Source: Cladochytrium replicatum (taxonomy: Eukaryota; Chytridiomycota; Chytridiomycetes; Cladochytriales; Cladochytriaceae). Taken from it: 64,000 nucleotides of DNA. Shown one piece after another: positions 41,265 to 52,689 of the stretch. Position 1 is the first letter of the stretch. Each line of letters opens with the position of its first letter. The position numbers were made by a program, and so were the translations under genes. Below the pieces are notes generated by a model. That model made no database searches, was not told the DNA's origin, and was given only the letters and a program-made list of their open reading frames with translations. The stretch lies in assembly GCA_025526935.1 (NCBI GenBank), contig JAHLKD010000036.1:62001-126000 (forward strand). The letters run 5' to 3'.

Positions 41265-43700
41265 ATGTTGCGGTCAATCACATCGGCAGCTCAGAGCGAC
41301 TCTCGGGATGCATGTATGGACTTTGTCACCAGATTCCCAGAAGAAACTGTCCTACAGATCTTCTCGTATCTGTCGCACTGCCAGTTGTCCGATATATGCT
41401 ATCTTTCCGCTCAATGGAAGCGACTCGCCAGCGACAAATATGTAAGTTGCTTCATATCGAAAAGTTATCACATAACGTTGACTATTCTTTTCCTTGTGGT
41501 AGCTCTGGCGCAAACTTTATCTGTCTCGATTTGCTATCCCCGAGCACAGAGCGAAAAGGAGGAGGAAGTTTAGAGAACGGAATAGTTCTAAAGACGATTG
41601 CGGAGAAACGATGCCTTCTACATATGCGACACCTCCGTCTCAACGATATTCAATCATGTCCGATCTTCAGGTAAAGCAGAGTCTTGGTTCGCCACACAAA
41701 AGCATGCACTGATTCATTGTTTAAGGACTGGAAGTCGATGTATGTGATTCAACATCGTGTAAGGCTATGATATTCGTGGACGAGTCGTTTATTAATCTCT
41801 TTTTCCTATCAGTGGGATCTGGGCCAATGCAACGTCTTGAACATGGATATAGCAGAGAATGGCACATCACAAAACCACGAATTTGGCGCAATTTCACCCG
41901 GATCTCTTTCTCTGTTCCGTCGAGTGCTAGATCCACAGCGCGCATCGTCTATTCCGAACCCACTCGTCACATTCTGTAACAACGTTCTCTTCTCTTCCTC
42001 CCCGCACGATGACGAGACGGGTGCAATCCACGTCCGTCGAATTTCAGATCAAACAAAGCTTGGACATCTCATACCTGCTAAACTGAAATCTCAAGCAACC
42101 CGCGTGGTTCTGACCGCCATGTGCACGTCTATCGATGTTTCGACCTCGATCACACGCTTGCTGGTCGGATACTCCAACGGTGGGTATGTAGTCTGGGAAT
42201 TCCCAGCCCACGCGTTCGATTCTGTCGGCAACGAGTCGATCGATGGTGCTCACGAGCTGGCCTCGATGTGGTTTCCGCAGCAGCACCGGGCAGCGCCGAT
42301 CGTTGCGATCGCGACTTTCGACGATGTCGTCGTGACGTGCTCGAACGACTTCCAGCTCACCATTTACGCTCTGGTTCCACCCCTCTCGATGGAAAATGGC
42401 TCGGAAAGTTGGAGGTGCCAAGCGGTTCAGAGCCTGCGTGCGAATGTTTGCTGGGAGCCCGTGGATCTGGTTCTGAGCGCAGAGGAACGAAATGGTCAGC
42501 GTATCTACATCGCTTTAGGTAAGGGAGTTTTGGCTATGCAAAACATTCTTTGTTCTGACACTCGTCTTTCTTTGACAGTGGCATATTCGGTGAAAACCTA
42601 TGAAGGCGTTTGGGAAGTCGGCGTCCAGGATATATGCTTCACTCGCCGAGCAGTCATTTCAACACACCATTACCTCCCCCAGAGGGTAAAGATGGAATCC
42701 AACCAGAGCAATCAGTTGTGGCCGCACGACCCAGTGGTTCCGCAAGGTCGCCCTCACTTTGCAACATATGGTATCCCGCTATCACTGCGGTTCCAACCTC
42801 CATACTTAATCTCGGGGCATTCCGACAACACAGTTCAGGTGCGTCTCCTTCAATAGTTGTCCATGTTTTGCATATTTCTAATGATTGTTCTATTTGAAAC
42901 ACAGATTTATACCTTTGATAGGGTGGTTACCAAGGTGGGCTCTCCTCGGACTTCAAGGAAATCATTATTTTCGCCAATATCACCAAGGTCTCCGCTTTTG
43001 AACCAACACAAAAGTCCAGGAACTGCAGTTTGGGAGCTGAATCACGTTTCCGCTCTTCACGGTCATTCCGCGGCAGTAACCGCAATAGCAGTGAACTCTT
43101 CCGGGAAATTGATCACAGGCGGATTGGACGGGGTGAGTAGAAATTCGCAGCATCCATCCTACAGCCCTTACAAATATTTGGTAGATCAAGGTCTGGAACC
43201 TCCCCGTGATCTTCTCCGGGAAAGACACCAAGAACTCAAAAGCACCACGGCAACGAGCACAGCTCCCCTTCCCGAGCATTTCCAAACGATACCCACTCTC
43301 CCCCGAAACCCCCCGATCCGCCCTCGCCCCGCCAGCAAACGCCGTCCAATCTACCTCAACACCACACTCCAAACCCACTATGGCCCCGTCTCGCACCGTT
43401 AACCTCATGGACGACACATGGGAACGCGACTTCCTCAGCACGCAGACAGCGTCCTCGAGCACACGGAAACGGAAACGCAGCGCCAGCGCGGGGAGCGACG
43501 GCGGGGAGGGGAAGAGCGAGCTTTTGTTTTCGACGGCGGATGTGTCGTGGGTGGGATTCGACGAGCTGAAGATCGTGACCGTGAATGGAGGGGCGAGTGT
43601 TCAGGTGAACACGGAGGGGTTGGTGAGTGTTGACGGGGAGAGGATGGAGGAGGTGCCGAGTGTTGTGCCGGGAACGATCAAGGTGTTTTCGTTCTTTTGA
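41265..43700 (+). CDS. F-box / WD40-like protein
   Basis: A multi-exon gene starting MLRSITSAAQ. An F-box lies at about residues 20-60 (FPEETVLQIFSYLSHCQLSD, then WKRLASDKY-LWRKLYLSRF across an intron). Beta-propeller-like blades follow: TRLLVGYSNGGYVVWEF, PIVAIATFDDVVVTCSNDFQ, LRFQPPYLISGHSDNTVQ, and HGHSAAVTAIAVNSSGKLITGG-LDG. The C-terminal third is Ser/Pro-rich, with a basic KRKRSASA patch, and ends KVFSFF. F-box proteins recruit substrates to SCF ubiquitin ligases through Skp1; the propeller would select the substrate. Introns are short GT-AG (for example after DKY near 41441). It belongs to the general fungal F-box/WD group; I cannot name an orthologue. Confidence 0.8.
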
Positions 43701-44301
43701 TTAATATTATGGCCGATCGTTCGGTGTCTGTTTTTGGTGGTTATTATTGAATCTGTGCAGAGATTGGATTAGGGCTCGTGAGAGTTTGAAGAGACCAGTG
43801 AATATGCTCCTTTTGTGATAATGTATGTCCCAAAACCCACTTGCCCTTTTATAACAGAACACCGAAAAACATTCAATCGATCCGAACTGCAGACAGAAGC
43901 AAGTAGCAAGCCAAATAATGATCAAGACAAGCCAAAAGACGGTTCGCATGAAATTGTGGAGATCAAACAAAGTTAGCCACAATAATACTACACCAGCCAC
44001 CAATTTCTCCAACACAAAGTGTCGTAAATAGATGGTTTTTCTAACTTCACTAAATTTATTTAGGAAGATTGTTCTCCTTTTAAAGAGCAGAAACGGCAAA
44101 GGAAACATCTAGAAAGTAGGAAAAGAGAAAAGGAAAAGAAACTTTTAACTTTCCAAATCAGGTAAACAATCAAGAAAAATGAATGATTCAGTGGCAGATG
44201 AACGGTTCAGGTGTAAATGAACTTTTAACTAACCCTACGACAAAGCGAGTTAAATTTTATCAATAATAAATAAAATTTGTTCACTCCACTCCATCCTCCA
44301 C
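43701..44301. other. Intergenic, no gene
   Basis: About 600 bases of AT-rich sequence with short frames on the minus strand only, upstream of the pseudokinase gene. Confidence 0.45.
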
Positions 44302-46991
44302 ATGGACGAGGTCAACCAGCTGAGTCGGTGTATCAAGCGAATCCCCAACTTCACCGATGCAGCCCTCATCAAAGATGACCCCGCCGTATATGCCGGCTTG
44401 CACTCGGTAACCCTCCAGAAGCGCTTTGTTAAGATCCACCTCGATCCACAGAAGACCGCTGCGCATGAGATGGATGCACTCAAGCAGCTCCAAAAAACTG
44501 GTTCGGTTCCTCGAGCTCAATTTTATTATGTCAAGGTCGATGAAAGGAAGATGCTCGCTATCCCCATGGACGACGCTGGAGTATCGCTTAGATCATTCGT
44601 TGACGCAACAACAAAGCGAGATTGGACGGTTTCGTACCTCTTGGGCTTAATCAAGAGAATAATTGTCACAGTCGATTCTATTCACGCAGAAAGTTGGACG
44701 CATGGGCAGATTTCACCAGACACGTTGTTTTTACTCGACAGGACTGTTCGCCTAATCGATTGGAGCAAAGCTACGCCAGTCGGTGAGAATATAAACGGTC
44801 GTGCGGCAACGGCATTTGCTGCTCCTGAAGCCACGGCACCTCGTCCGTTTGCATCCACTGAGTCTGACATATTTTCGACTGGGAAAGTAGTTGAGTGGCT
44901 CGTGAAATCTAGAAAGGTTGTTCGTCAAGTTCCAGAGGAATTTCTATCAACAATTAAGGCCCAGATGGTTTTTCACATGACTGCCGCTTCCCCCAAAGAT
45001 CGTCCAGCGCTCTCAGATCTATTGACTTTTGTCAACGAGCAGATCGCAAGTTCGCCAAGCAAAATGAGTCTCTACGAAAAAGCGCTCAACCAGCTAGTTC
45101 TTCAGGTGAACATGGATCCAGAGAACAATATGTCGAAACTTGACGACCAACGAGGGGGAGTTGTGTTCACAGATGTTTTCAGCAAGCTGCATTATCTGAC
45201 AGCTCTTTACGTACTTGAAAACGGATACTCGAACAATGAGGTGCGCGACATCGACAGTCTCCACGATTGGTATGACAAGAAGGAACGCGGCTATCGTGAG
45301 ATGTTTGCTATTGACCGAGAGAACGAAGCCCTGGACAATCCTTACGCTCTCCTCAACGATGTGTTTGGGACGAGTTTGCGATACACGAAGCAGCCGCTCA
45401 CCGAAAAGGAGTCATCGTACTTCTTTTGTTTCCAAGATGGGCTTGACAGCACTCCGTCGAACAGTGATCTGGTCGTCCCGTCCTTCGAAGTGTTTAACAC
45501 CAACTTTTCGCGCATTACCTGCGGCATGCTTCGTCACATTGATTGGAGCAACGTTTTCGTTGCCGGTGGGAGTGTTCTCGCTGCACTACAACCCGACCTT
45601 GACATTGAAAACTCGACGTTCTTCAACTCTGACATTGACCTGTTTTTCACTGGGTTGACACTGGACCGAGTTGAATCCAAGATCACATCTCTTTATGATG
45701 CCATCACTCGTGCAGTGAAAGAGGACGCTGGCGATAACAAAGGCAGATCCAACGTCATCGTCGTGCGCAACCTGCGCTCCATTACACTGATTGCGAGCTA
45801 CCCCGCCCGCCAGATTCAAATCGTCTTCAGGCTCTTTTCTTCTCCGGCCGAAGTTCTGATGGGTTTCGACATCGACTCGTGTGCATTTGGTTTCGACGGT
45901 AAAACAGTTTGGGCACTTCCAAGAGCTCTGCGTGCGCTCACACGTCGTTATAATCTCGTGGATATGACCCGACGCTCGGCGAGCTACGAGTACCGGTTGA
46001 TGAAGTACGGGAAGCGCGGATTCGCTTCTGCGACCCCGAATGTTGATGTGGCAGCGATAAAAAGGGAGCCCATCAAGGGCGGCGGCCTCGCCAAGTTAAT
46101 AACGATGGAAACACCGGGATTTCTCACACGCGAGTTTCACAGGGGAAAGTATAAAGACAAGGAAACGAAGCTCAAGATTGCCCAAGTGATCGGAGCTGAC
46201 CGTAAGGCAGAACGGTTGCAGACGGTGACTGGAGAGGAGTTCAGTCATTACCAGTTCATCAAGATTCCCTATGGACGAAAATGGGGTGAGTTAGTAATGA
46301 AACTGCTGGCAATGCAGTTCTGAAACATGTATTGTTAGGTCTGAGAAGTATCAAGCAGTTTATGGATGGATTCACTTCCCATGTGTACTGGGCTGCTCAC
46401 TACGGGTCTCCACTCGAAGAGCTCCCCTATCGGTCCTTTTACCTTCAGGACGGAGTCTCGGTGATCGAACTCCAAGACTCCTCCAAGTTCTTAAATCCAG
46501 CCGAGAATATCGATGGCCTTTTCGATATCGACGACAACGATAGCAGAATAACACCATTTGACTACCAGATCAACGGCATAAACAAGCTTCTTCGAAAACA
46601 GCTCGACAACTTCTCGATTTACGGGGGGAGAGTGGACTTCTTGTCGTCGTGGGTGACGGTGAACCCCGGCAAGCAGCTCTTGATGACTGGCAGCTTTGAG
46701 CCAATTGTGAGCAGCTTTGAGGAGTGGGTCGCAGATGCGTATGCCGGTGTCCCATACGAACGTCGCGATGACGACGATGAGGTGCCACCTGAGAGGGATT
46801 CGCCATTTGACGATCAATATGAAGATTCGGAAACAGATGTCTGGGACCCGGAAGGCGACAACGGAGCGGGACACGGACGTGATTATCGGCGGAATTGGAG
46901 AAGGCGGTATGGAGGCAATCGAAGGAGTAATGATCTTTCTGATAAAAACACGGATGATGATGGAAGTGAAGAGAGTGCAGATGATGACTGA
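44302..46991 (+). CDS. Pseudokinase fused to a nucleotidyltransferase-like domain
   Basis: Exons 44302-46285 and 46339-46991 (53-base GT-AG intron; KW-G joins LRSIKQF) give about 878 residues. Residues 1-250 resemble a protein kinase: FVKIHL where the ATP-site Lys would lie, HGQISPDTLFLL in place of HRDLKPENILL, and LIDWSK in place of DFG, so the catalytic Asp and DFG are lost. Residues about 395-560 carry pol-beta-type nucleotidyltransferase signatures: VAGGSVLAAL, NSDIDLFF (two Asp), IQIVFRLF and GFDIDSCAFGFDGKTVWALP. These acidic residues are preserved. A further conserved-looking region follows (DMTRRSASYEYRLMKYGKRG). The last 100 residues are Asp/Glu/Arg-rich and disordered. Similar NTase-like proteins are known in fungi and protists, often attached to ankyrin or other modules. 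Substrate and role are unknown. Confidence 0.7.
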
Positions 46992-48541
46992 ATCAAGCGA
47001 AGTTATGTGCCTTCGTGGTGTTGAATAAAACGCATTCTTGTTGGCCATCATCATAATTCCACCATCATCAGTTGCTCTTTTATTGGTGACAACAGTTATT
47101 TGAAACCCAATTGTTCACATATTGCTGCTCCTCATTTTTCGGCATTAAGTCTTGTCATAGAAGCAATCTTCTGGATCGACCAGCGCTGCCGATTCGCAAA
47201 CCATGCAAGACCTCCGCCAACGACCAACAGAACCAACGGCCCCCCATAGCAAATCAGAGTGCCGGCCCCGCATTTGTTTTAAGATGCACAGCCAGATACG
47301 ATGTGAACAAGTTCAACAGATATCTGCGGCACTTCAAACCTTTTTAAGTTTCGTGCAGGGAGAGTGCAGCTTTGTAACAGAGCATTAGAACGCCGTCCCA
47401 AATCATGACGGGCACGAGAATCACTTTGTCCAATATCGCCAGATTACCCCCCGACTACGCGGTTGTACAAGTCATTGCCAGCCGGATTCTCGCCGACTCG
47501 GACAGAGTGACCGTTGTCAAAACAGAATCCGCGGATTGGATACACCGAAATCCGCGGTGGTGCCGGGGAACAGATAAACCCATGAGTGATTGCAATGATC
47601 AGCAAGCAGTTTGTCGTGAACATGAGCGTGGTCGCGTTTCATGGAAGCATGACCAGTCCAGACGGTGCCAGGCTATTTCTGTTCCACATCTTTTTACTCC
47701 TCTCTCTGGACGGAAGGAACCCCGCTGAGATTTTGTCGAAACGAAGGTTCCTCGAATCTACGTCCCACGCGAGTTCCACGCTGCGTTCACCGTCTCATAT
47801 CTCGAACAAGACATTGTTCTTGGATCTGTATTGTGTGTATTATTCCCGGGAACTGAACTCGATCCTCCGGGATCATCGAATGGAGCGCTGCAGCTGATCT
47901 CGTATGTGCGTGTCCGTGGATATGGACTTCAAAGAATTTCGCAAGTCGTAAGCGTTGGTGGTTGTTGTTGTTATTGAACTCGAAGTGACGTGGTGCTACG
48001 AAGACCACAGACGCTATCGAATTCTTTCGAAGGGCAAGCTAGGCTAAAAACCTGGTAAATCACTTTCTATGCCATGAAGCGGGACGCTGAGAGCTTGCGC
48101 ATCCTGGACTTAAGGAGCAGCGAATGTCTTTGGAACAATCTCGCTCCACAATATGGAGCCAGATCCAACGTTTGAATACCCAGTCCACTGAAGAGGTGGT
48201 GGGCATAAAACAGAGAGTTTTATGGAGAGGGTGGGGCGATTTTCCAACATGTTGTAATCTGCAAACGGGAGAGTTAGAATTGGGCTTTTTTATGCAATCC
48301 GCGGGAAACCTTTGCCGTTTTACACTAAAATCGTTTTGTTGAAGATTGTGGAGGAGTTTTACTTGGTTTGCGTGAATGGAACTGCCTCTGTCTAAGCAAC
48401 TGTAACAATCTAGGCATAAATACATTTCTCTTCAACTTCGTCTTGCTTTTTTGATCCTATTCCAATTCCAGTAGCAAGATATCCTCAAAATACTGGAAAA
48501 TAAGAAACAAGCCCCTCCCAACGCTGACGTCCTCAATCTGA
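46992..48541. other. 1.5-kb stretch with a possible unrecognised or decayed gene
   Basis: Plus-strand frames at 47405-47590 (MTGTRITLSNIARLPPDYAV), 47586-47720 (MISKQFVVNMSVVAFHGSMT) and about 47750-47960 (RIYVPREFHAAFTVSYLEQD, then GALQLISYVRVRGYGLQRIS) look coding-like but lie in different frames, without clear introns between them. I cannot name a family. 48060-48540 shows nothing supportable. Confidence 0.3.
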
Positions 48542-50263
48542 ATGGCTTCCGCCGCGGTCGCATCTACGTCGTCGGGGACAGACGAACGCCGCGCAAAAGT
48601 GCTCGCAGATTACAGGAAACGTCTGTTGGAGCACAGAGAAGTCGATGCCAAACTCAAAGAACGTACGTTTGCCGCGATCGAACATGGAAATCACTGCACT
48701 AACGAGATCTCAATCCGCATTTCAAAATACATCTCATGTCGCCGTCGAAAATGATGTTTAGTTCGACTTGGGTTGAGGCAGCTTGAGAAGGATTATAACA
48801 AGTCGGAGGATGACATGAAGGCTTTGCAGAGCGTTGGGCAGATTATCGGCGAGGTGTTGAAACAGTTGGACGACGAACGGTGTAAGTGTCATTGGAAAAA
48901 AATTCGACATTGCTTTGTTCATGTGTGGAAAAGAATCGAAGGTTTCTGGGTGGAGGAATTCAAATGGACAAGATTTTGCGGTTAACAATTCTATCTGAGA
49001 ACAGTTATCGTGAAGGCATCGAGTGGACCCAGATACGTCGTCGGGTGCAGAAACAAGGTTCCAAAGGACAAACTGAAGCAGGGAACCCGTGTCGCGCTCG
49101 ACATGACCACATTGACCATCATGCGAATCCTCCCGCGTGAGGTAGACCCGCTCGTATACAACATGTCCACCGAGGACCCTGGAAATATCTCCTTTGCCGG
49201 AATCGGCGGTCTGTCTGAACAGATCCGCGAGCTTCGTGAGGTGATCGAACTGCCGCTGTTGAACCCAGAACTGTTTTTGCGGGTCGGGATCAAGCCGCCA
49301 AAGGGCGTGTTGCTGTACGGGCCACCGGGGACGGGGAAGACGTTGTTGGCAAGAGCGGTGGCGAGCACGCTGGACTGTAACTTCCTGAAGGTCGTATCAA
49401 GTGCGATTGTGGACAAGTACATTGGAGAGAGCGCGAGGCTGGTTCGTGAGATGTTTGGTTAGGACAGATGGAGCTGCATTGTGCGATGGAATGCTGAGAG
49501 AGTTTGTTAGGTTATGCGAAGGAGCACGAGCCATGCATTATTTTCATGGATGAAATCGATGCTATAGGTGGCAGGCGTTTTTCTGAAGGTACATCTGCAG
49601 ATCGTGAGATCCAACGAACGTTAATGGAGGTGGAGCCTAACAAAAATTATTCCTGATTGAAGCAATTCATTTTTTTGTGCTTTTTCTAGCTGTTGAACCA
49701 GATGGATGGTTTCGATTACCTCGGACAAACCAAGTTGATCATGGCCACGAACCGACCTGACACCCTCGACCCTGCCCTTCTTCGACCTGGTCGATTGGAC
49801 AGAAAGATTGAGATCCCTCTTCCGAACGAGATTGGAAGAATGGAGATTCTCAAGATTCACGCGGCACCGATAACAAAGCACGGCGAAATTGGTTTGTGTG
49901 CTGCGAGCAATGAAGTTTCGAAATTTTCCTGATTGGTGGAACTTGTAGATTACGAATCAATTGTGAAGCTTGCTGACGGATTCAATGGAGCAGATCTCCG
50001 AAATGTGTGCACAGAAGCAGGTTGGGAAATTTTCGTTGGAAATTGCTATAATTTCGAGCGTTTTAAACGTTCGGTTGGCTAGGGATGTTCGCAATCCGTG
50101 AAGACCGCGACTATGTTGTCCAAGACGACTTTATGAAAGCAGTACGCAAAGTCGCTGACACTAAGAAGGTGGGCACAGAAAAAATGGTGTCTCTTCATCT
50201 GCTAACTCGCTTATCGCTTAATATTCCCAGCTCGAGACTAAGTTGGATTACGATAAGGTCTGA
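48542..50263 (+). CDS. PSMC6: 26S proteasome regulatory ATPase RPT4 (PSMC6)
   Basis: A complete multi-exon gene. The N-terminal coiled coil ([20 protein letters not shown], then [20 protein letters not shown]) leads into an OB region ([35 protein letters not shown]). The AAA+ core carries Walker A GPPGTGKT, Walker [35 protein letters not shown], sensor [20 protein letters not shown] and the C-terminal [20 protein letters not shown]. It ends [10 protein letters not shown]. The sequence [20 protein letters not shown] and the ending identify RPT4 rather than other RPT subunits. The protein is part of the base ring that unfolds ubiquitinated substrates. Introns are GT-AG and keep frame. The first residues ([14 protein letters not shown]) are low-complexity, as in other fungi. 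Confidence 0.95.
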
Positions 50264-50612
50264 AACTAGCGGGAGCCCGATTTGGATCGTGCCCTTTTAT
50301 GTAATGTGGACCCTTCCAAAGTGCTAAAATATATCTGTTTTGCACAAATAATCCCTCGTTGTTTTGTCCAGTTGTGCCAAGATAATACAAGAATTGCAGC
50401 AACTGAACAAAAAAAGTGTGCCTAATTTTTCGAGCTGACAAAGAGTAAAAAGGGAAAGATAGCAACAAAAAAGCCCGGACCCACCGTTCAAAAAAACCAG
50501 ATATTGCATTGTGTTCATCAAGCGACTCAAAAGATCCAAATACAAGTTCCATATTTCCCCACATCAAACCATCCCATCCTGTGGGCATTCGAGCCCAGCT
50601 CCGTTAGATCTC
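50264..50612. other. Convergent 3' spacer between RPT4 and SmB
   Basis: The two genes end towards each other with about 350 bases between stops. No gene or strong terminator-like element is seen. Confidence 0.5.
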
Positions 50613-51597
50613 TTATTGCGGCGGGCGAGGAGGCAATGAGCCGGGAGGAGGAGGACGCCAACCTGGCGGAGGGGCACCAAACCTATTCTTGACAATCAAC
50701 CAAATCTTCTGTAATCCCTTTACAGGTGATAACATACCCAGGGCGTGGGGGCATGCCTGGCGGAGGCATACCGGGCGGGAGTGACATACCTGGCGGGGGC
50801 CTGAAACCTGGGGGCGGCATCATCTACAGCATGTAAAAATTAAGATCCCAGGATGATCGTAAAATATGCAAAGTTGTTGCTTACGCCGGGAGGAGGACGG
50901 AAACCTAGCGGCGGAGGGGGCATACCGCGACCCATCATTGATGGGGGAGGCATTCCGGGAGGCATGGGCGGGCGAGCGTAGGACATGGGGGGAGCGGCAA
51001 TCCCGCGACCAGCAGGGGCCATCATACCTGGAGGGGGTGCACCCACTCCACGAATCGGGCCAGCAAGTCCTTTAGCAGTGTTAAAAGCAATCCTATAAAA
51101 TCGGCGAATTCAGCGCGTACCAGCGGGGGCAGCACCCATAGGCGCAATGGGCAATCCACGACCAGCAGGCCTTCCGATCCCCGGGCCTGCGACAGCCATC
51201 GCCAGTTTCGTACGAAGATCTTCGGTCGGCGGCGGACCGCTCTCCACGCTCAACGAAACGATGTTTTCGCCCCTTAGAACGACGAGACCCAGTGTCCGCT
51301 TCTCCTCACGCTCGGGCTGACCAGCAGCGACTTTCCCCTTTTGTTTGATCTTTCGAAATTCCTCGCAGTCGGCTAGGACCAGGTTCATGTGTTTGTCGAA
51401 AGCCAGCATCTGCCCGACCAGCGTGCGGCCGTCCTGCATTGTGATGCGGAGGCGGTGGTTGAGGACGGCCAGCAGCTTTGAATTTTTCGACAGTGACTGC
51501 CCGAGAGATCGAGAGTTAGAGAGAGATACGATCCGAGAGTTGGTTGTAGCCCCATGCCGTGCTACACCCCCCCAGCCCAACCCCCACCACCTACCAT
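50613..51597 (-). CDS. SNRPB: Sm core protein SmB/B'
   Basis: The first coding exon is the ATG alone (51597-51595), followed by a 97-base intron (51594-51498). Exon 2 begins [20 protein letters not shown]. Sm1 ([20 protein letters not shown]) and Sm2 ([16 protein letters not shown]) are complete and are separated by the conserved DCEEFRKIK and QPEREEKR segments. Later exons encode the SmB-specific Pro/Gly/Met-rich tail ([26 protein letters not shown] and [14 protein letters not shown]), joined through short GT-AG introns and ending [11 protein letters not shown] with TAA at 50615-50613. SmB is in the heptameric ring of U1, U2, U4 and U5 snRNPs. The PPPGM-type motifs in the tail recruit splicing factors. 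The start is 60 bases from the uS8m start, in the opposite direction. Confidence 0.93.
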
Positions 51598-51657
51598 CGC
51601 GATTTCTAAATGTTTTCAATTCTTTTCTGGTCCCTGTCTGCGCCACTCTCGACCAAA
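51598..51657. promoter_or_regulatory. 60-bp bidirectional promoter between SNRPB and uS8m
   Basis: The start codons of two divergent genes are 60 bases apart. Core promoter and both 5' UTRs must fit here or lie within the first SmB intron, which directly follows its ATG. No TATA box is seen. Confidence 0.6.
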
Positions 51658-52134
51658 ATGCCTCCCGTCCACAATTTGTGCTCGCAGATTCAGAATGCGT
51701 TCAGGACGAACATGCGGAGGATCGCTGTGCCGGACACAAGGACGAACAGGGCTGTCACCCAGATTCTGTACAGAGAGGGCTTCATCTCGGCGGTCGCTAC
51801 CGGTGACCTCGCCGGTCCGTACAACGCTCGCTCGACTCCACCACCTCCTCTCACTCCAGACCTGCTCCCAATGCGACGCCTCTGGGTCGACTTGAAGTAC
51901 CGCGAGGGCGTTCCAGTGCTGAAGAAGATGACCCCCGTGTCGAAGCCAAGTAGAAGGGTAAATGCCACAGTGCCGGAACTGAAGGCGGTCGTTGCGGGTC
52001 GATCGGCGGGCGCACTTGTAAAACCACAGGTGTTGGGACAGACGACGATCCTCGACACAGAGTATGGGATTCTGGAACTGAAGGAAGCATTGGTGAAAAA
52101 CGTGGGTGGGGAGGTCCTCTGCATCGCGGCATAG
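51658..52134 (+). CDS. MRPS8: Mitochondrial ribosomal protein uS8m (MRPS8)
   Basis: An intronless 158-residue protein starts [20 protein letters not shown]. It continues [20 protein letters not shown] with [37 protein letters not shown] and, near the C-terminus, [14 protein letters not shown] and [10 protein letters not shown], all typical of bacterial and mitochondrial S8. It binds the central domain of small-subunit rRNA in the mitochondrial matrix. The open frame extends upstream to 51610, but the ATG at 51658 aligns with the family start. Divergent from SNRPB. Confidence 0.93.
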   Translation: MPPVHNLCSQIQNAFRTNMRRIAVPDTRTNRAVTQILYREGFISAVATGDLAGPYNARSTPPPPLTPDLLPMRRLWVDLKYREGVPVLKKMTPVSKPSRRVNATVPELKAVVAGRSAGALVKPQVLGQTTILDTEYGILELKEALVKNVGGEVLCIAA

Positions 52135-52689
52135 TCTGTGCACGTAGTTCAATAGGACTATATTTATGTCTGAAAGTTCATCTGTGCTATGCATTCCTTG
52201 AACCGACGAGTTGCCCCACATTCCCCAGCCAGCCAAAAAGCGTGTGAAATCTGTGAAACCGCAACAGAGCGTACTGTCCTTCGAAAACATCGAAAGAGTA
52301 GTCGTGCCAACTTGGAGGAGAGAGATTCAAGCTCGATCCCCGATTTAACCCGCTCTGATTCGAAAAAGTTCAACCGCTTTGTTCAACCAATGGTGATAAT
52401 ACTGCAGCCCCATCGTTGTTTAGCAGGGGAATTGCACACTCGAAATCAAAAGATATGCTACGTCCTGTATACCGTAACCTTCCCCATTGTAAAATAAATA
52501 CAAGCGCCGAACTCAGCAATACCCACTAAAGGAATTTCGGACTCACCTGAAGTCTAGAATGCCACTATGCACTCCACCAGTGATGTCGTTTGAATCATCA
52601 CTTTGTACGTCGGCGTTGCGACGTTTGCTCTTTATGCTCTTTGGTGTGCGCTTCGGTCCCTGCTCTCGCCGAATTGCATGTTTTCATCC
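52135..52689. other. Spacer, no supported gene
   Basis: Short frames only between uS8m and the rearranged channel relic. Confidence 0.45.

Noticed and set aside
44302-46991. Pseudokinase-NTase gene as a foreign insertion
   Set aside because: It has a typical short GT-AG intron and sits among host genes with no flanking repeats. Composition looks like its neighbours, so there is no sign of recent transfer.
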